Source: Holacanthus passer
Lineage: Eukaryota > Chordata > Actinopteri > Pomacanthidae
Reading direction: 5' to 3'
NCBI GenBank assembly: GCA_025331565.1
Contig: JAFREQ010000092.1
Location: forward strand, 175,001 to 239,000
DNA length: 64,000 bases
The position numbers and the translations under genes are program-made. Below the pieces are notes generated by a model. It was not told the DNA's origin and searched no databases. It saw only the letters and a program-made list of their open reading frames with translations. Of this stretch, positions 60,106 to 64,000 are shown piece after piece. Numbering within the stretch: position 1 is the first letter of the stretch; each line of letters starts with the position of its first letter.

Positions 60106-60858
60106 TATACTTTATCTCAAACTCAACAGGTATTACACTTCAAATGTTCATTATATACACATTTTATGCAACATTACCAGCTGACATGCTGCTCCAACTG
60201 TTATTCTTGAAATCAAGGCTATTTCAACATGTTTCCCAAAAACAAATTGACATGATGTTACAGGAATTATTTAAAGGTTAAAGAATTATTCGGATGATGT
60301 GGAATCATTGCATTAACTTTGTCTATCCTGCACATTTCTCTCTATAACAGATGTCTTGGGAGGGAACCTTAAAGAAGATAGTGGGCCATGGTTCTCTTCT
60401 ATAATGTAGAGAATGTAGAGACTTGACGACTGTGAACTATGATGACATGTTATTTACAGAATTGTCAAATCCTTGATGTCAAACCCAAGAAGGTAAGGGG
60501 GGTGAGGGGGATTTTGTATAATGTTATATTGTATAATTGGCAGTATAATGTACAGTATACTGTTTATACTGTGTACAGTTTTTGCTGTTTACAAGAAATC
60601 AACTTAACACTGAGAGAAATTGTCATATGTGCACCAAACATTCAGTCAGACATTAGAATGACTCTGCCAATTAAACTTTATGACGAGTTTTCTGAGCTGT
60701 TGCTGAAGCTAACGTCCATAATTAGCTAATTAGCATAATGCATTCAAGGTGTGAGCATCTCCTCCATTCATCTTGTGCATTGCATTATGGGAGTACATGG
60801 TAGACCATAAGCACACTCAAAAATCAAGCAGGCTGATGAGGAAGACGACCATAGCTGA

Positions 60859-60974
60859 GTCTACATACTGCGCACCATTCCTCTCAGCAAGGTTTGAATA
60901 TATACTGACTGTTGTGACTGTATTTTATTTTTTATTCAAACCTTGCTGAGAGGAATGGTGTGTAGCATGTAGAC
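60859..60974. other. Long hairpin, 42-base arms
   Basis: Arms 60859-60900 and 60933-60974 are inverted repeats with 39 of 42 matching positions and no gaps, around a 32-base spacer. In RNA, two of the three mismatches would be G-U pairs. It may be a palindromic MITE or a hairpin RNA locus. Confidence 0.85.
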
Positions 60975-61255
60975 ATCTGCCACTACCTGTAGTGCATTGA
61001 TGATTCTATTCACATGTACCCTCGAGACAGCAATGGAATGGCAAACACATTATTCTGTATGTCAAAGGTGGAAACCCTTCTTTTTGGTGTTTGAGTAAAC
61101 AACACACCAAACACAGCCCAGTGCCACTGATCATCTACCTTCAGGGAAGAGTCCAACAGTCTGTTCGCAGCCTTTTTCATGCTTCCTCTTTCAACTCTTG
61201 TGAGTGTTCTGTGCTCAGTCCAGGGACTCACCTGCCAGCATCCACTCTCCTACTA

Positions 61256-61296
61256 ATGACACTAATCCTGCCCTCTCTGGACAGGATTAGTGTCAT
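61256..61296. other. Hairpin, 18-base arms, 5-base loop
   Basis: atgacactaatcctgccc and ggacaggattagtgtcat pair with one mismatch around tctct. It has no T-run after it, so a terminator role is not suggested. Confidence 0.85.
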
Positions 61297-61309
61297 CAGG
61301 GAGCTCTAA

Positions 61310-62280
61310 TGATTTGTAATTATTGTCCCAGGACTCAGCAAATTATATGTTGTCCAGAACAAAGATGGTCGCCGGTGTTTTTTCTCCAACATGAAACCCC
61401 AGCTTGAACTAGCTGTTGTTTTCAGAGTTAGCCCTGACATCCCAGAGCAATCTCACTCCTTTTCAATGTTAAACCATCTTCTAACCATGCTGGAACTTTT
61501 ATTATGAACTGGAATCAATGTACAAACTGTTTGGAGTGAACTTTTATGAGCAGTTCATGAATAACTCACACACTGGTGAATAAATACCATAGCTTAGGGA
61601 CTGTATGAAAATTGCTGGGGTGGAGATGGGGGCTGAACCTTATGTTTAAAAAAATCAAGGTTCTTTGCAATGTTATTTATATTTTCCTTTGACCTTTTCT
61701 TTTCTTGACTAATGAATCCCATTTAGGATCCACAGTGAACATTAAAGCTTTTTGATGTGACTATTTAATCAGTTTTTTATATAACAAATCACACATGGGA
61801 AGGCTGTAATAAAATCTAATCATTCATATTTGTACAGTCCCTTGCAATGTGTGCCTTGGCTGTTCAATCCATGTCCTGCCCACTGATTTACATCTTAGCT
61901 CACCTTCAACACTGAGCTGTGTGACAAAATAGACAGCATGACATGACTCGAGATATTTCAAAAATGCATTTAATCCATCCATAGGTACACATCACACAAA
62001 ACACAACAACAACACACAAGGGCAAATACCCCATTTTTGAGGAAATAAAATAAATAGATCATTATAATCAACTATATACTGATGAAATAACTATAATCAG
62101 GAGGATCACAGCAGTGGGTATAATAAGCTGCAATGGACCATTGTGCCTCCACCTGCAAACAAGAAGAGAGACAGTTAATGTATCTGTATCTGTAATGTAA
62201 CTGACCTAAGATAATCAGTCATGCTGTGATTTAAAGGAAATAAATGGAAGGAAAAGCCTAATAAATGATTTAAGAAGCAT
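61310..62280. other. Unassigned non-coding stretch
   Basis: No gene or recognised repeat. Confidence 0.35.
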
Positions 62281-63170
62281 AACGGATGCTTCCATGCTTG
62301 ATGAGTATGAAAATGATTTGAATCATATGCTATGGCCTTCACAGTCACCAGATCTCAAACCATTTCAACACAAAATTTTGGAGGGTGTTAAACGGCAGGG
62401 GGAAATCTTTTGGAAGAATTACAATATGAGAGAAGAGAGAGAGGTGTAAAAACAATAACAAACACGCACTGAGGTACACAAGTTGCATGTGTATGATTGT
62501 AAGATTAAGATAAAAACAGAAGAATTCAGACTTACATGATAAATTTGAAATAGTTTTGGCCCTAAAAGAAGAATTGATTAAAACTTCAATTTAGTTGATG
62601 TTCCCAAAGTGTTGCATGACAGAGGAGGATACTGAATTTGTTTTCCAGTCCAGATAAGAAGTGACTGAAGATCATTACTGAATTATTGCAAATGTGCTCT
62701 GAATACTTTGAGAACCAGTTTTTCTTCGGGCCCTCTGCAGTCACTCAGTGGTTAGATTGAACAGGTTTAAACTGTGATTTGTCCGTCCACAGTATGTTCA
62801 GCTCATTTTCTATGATCTAATTCCAATAGTGCCAACACTGGACCAACCTTCTATTTTGAAATTTGTATATGACATTGAAACAGGAATCTGTTCCTATCTG
62901 CACATATTCTCCTTTAACTGTCGCTCAGTGGTACCTCAGTCTTTTCTGTCCTTTCAGTTTGAGTTTGCCAGTCTGGTTGAACCACTACAGCGTTTTGTTC
63001 ATGTCCAAAATCTCTTCATACAAAATGAAATCTATTTGTAAAGAGGACTCTGCACAAGCTAAAAGCATGAAAGACTGTTCAGAAATACAGACTAGTCCTC
63101 TCATACATCTGACTGTACTGAGTCAAGTTTTTGTGGCAGGTGCTTCCAAACTTTTGAACAGCAGCATCTT
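62281..63170 (+). pseudogene. Tc1-like DNA transposon relic
   Basis: At 62297-62400 the plus strand reads LDEYENDLNHMLWPSQSPDL. WPSQSPDLNPIE is the conserved C-terminal catalytic block of Tc1-type transposases. Here the following residues are KPFQ, so the catalytic Glu appears to be Gln. Further on, 'agcatgaaagactgttcaga', 'ctgtactgagtcaagttttt' and 'ggcaggtgcttccaaacttt' followed by tgaacagcag (63065-63166) match the 3' end and inverted terminus of a Tc1-like fish element. The transposase N-terminus and the left terminus are not visible. A truncated, inactive copy. Confidence 0.65.
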
Positions 63171-63684
63171 TGTAGTTTATAAAGTACTCTCAGTAGACCG
63201 TCTATTGACTGTTGGGTAAAAACCTTGTATCTCCATTTCTGGCAGTCTTTATGCTTTCAGATCAGTTGCTAATAAGTTGTAAACACAATATTGACATACT
63301 TGCATTAAAGTTGCTATGGCAACAGTTTGTATATCCAACAGACACAGAGTTAGCATCAGCATTCATTTGCCGCCATGTTTTCTGGAGAGCCGATGAATTT
63401 AAGTCCAACATTCACTGTTCCCTCTTCTCTGTTTCTGTCTCTATCAGTTTCTGAAAAATACTGTCTGGCTCTTTGGCTGCTCAATGCTTCACTATGTTCT
63501 CCAGCTGGTTGCTAACTTTGTTTCTTTGTTTGCATTTGATGCTCAGCAGGTAGTTTGCAGATGGTTTATCAGAGCTGCCTGCTGCAGCCGGGAATGACTG
63601 ATGAGAGCCATGAGAGGGAAATGAAAATGATCAAATTGTGGTCATTTGGCACGTTGTTCATATGCAGTATTAATGCAGCTTTAA

Positions 63685-63765
63685 AGCAAAGGTTCAACAT
63701 CTTTGGAAATGTGCTTATTTTCTTATCTGACAAGGTCCATATCACTCTCATATCAGTCAGTTGTC
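63685..63765 (+). repeat. MITE family M1, left half
   Basis: 'ggttcaacatctttggaaat', 'gtgcttattttcttatctga' and 'catatcactctcatatcag' match the left half of the repeat whose right half is at 57397-57572. Confidence 0.55.
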
Positions 63766-64000
63766 TAAAATTCTAAGCAAACTGGCTGCTGTTTGTAGTC
63801 AGACACTAGAGTGGTGTCAGTCTTCTTATGCAGTTCTCAGCAAGAAAGGGACTGAAGTCATTCCCAAAATGTAGAGCTGTTGCTTTGAAAGGGGGTGTAT
63901 CTATGTTGGCGAGTTCAGTATTCAGTTAACACATATTAACCCTCCTACTACAAATTGGTTTTTTTTATCGGAACAAGGCTTCAGAACAGCTATAACAAAA
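63766..64000. other. Unassigned non-coding end of window
   Basis: No feature recognised. Confidence 0.3.

Noticed and set aside
61256..61296. Rho-independent terminator
   Set aside because: No following T-run, and the sequence is eukaryotic.

Overview
The window looks like AT-rich, non-coding vertebrate chromosomal DNA, most likely from a spiny-rayed (acanthomorph/percomorph) teleost. It has no dense ORFs, no operons and no rRNA. It is full of (CA)n/(GT)n microsatellites and of interspersed repeats I recognise from teleost genomes: L2-like LINE pieces, a Ty3/Gypsy element, Tc1-like, hAT/BED-like and P-element/THAP9-like transposase relics, and MITE families with 'CCCAAAATGT' or 'AGTACATTTA' type ends. 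I see no intact host gene. The window is best read as a gene-poor interval or a very large intron.

Layout. 1-4.3 kb: an ACAG-rich repeat, a minus-strand L2-type reverse-transcriptase relic with a YADD motif, a minus-strand SGNH-hydrolase-like relic and a diverged tandem duplication. 4.3-7.9 kb: a minus-strand Ty3/Gypsy pol relic in the order protease, RT, RNase H, integrase. It carries stops, frameshifts and an internal integrase deletion, and no gag is recognisable. 7.9-20 kb: mostly unique or weakly repetitive DNA with a 3' retroposon tail, MITE-like copies, microsatellites and a perfect 16-bp palindrome. 20.6-21.2 kb: the 3' part of a P-element/THAP9-like transposase, frameshifted. 21-31 kb: unique DNA with a candidate conserved non-coding element near 26.4-26.9 kb, a tRNA-like SINE head and a repeat with an internal 147-bp-phase duplication. 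31.2-33.3 kb: a decayed plus-strand L2-type LINE with endonuclease, RT C-terminus and 3' tail. 34.5 kb: a BED-finger (hAT) relic. 36.8-37.2 kb: a short DNA transposon with inverted ends. 37.5-37.8 kb: a solo LTR. 38-46 kb: microsatellites, MITE copies and two further AT-rich, homeodomain/POU-motif-rich unique blocks. 46-50 kb: a 32-bp-period minisatellite and repeat copies. 52-53 kb: an unusually strong polypyrimidine tract followed by a possible 9-nt microexon. 56.1-57.6 kb: a repeat copy, a GC-rich island with a direct duplication, and a MITE. 60-61.3 kb: a tRNA-like B-box and two strong inverted-repeat hairpins. 62.2-63.8 kb: a Tc1-like transposon relic and another MITE end.

How parts work together: the mobile elements are all broken and independent, and I found no multi-gene system. 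The observations most worth a second look are the 60.86-kb and 61.26-kb hairpins, the GC-rich duplicated island at 56.7-57.2 kb, the microexon candidate at 52.97 kb, and the unique homeobox-motif-rich blocks. Family names are by-eye assignments; no database search was run.
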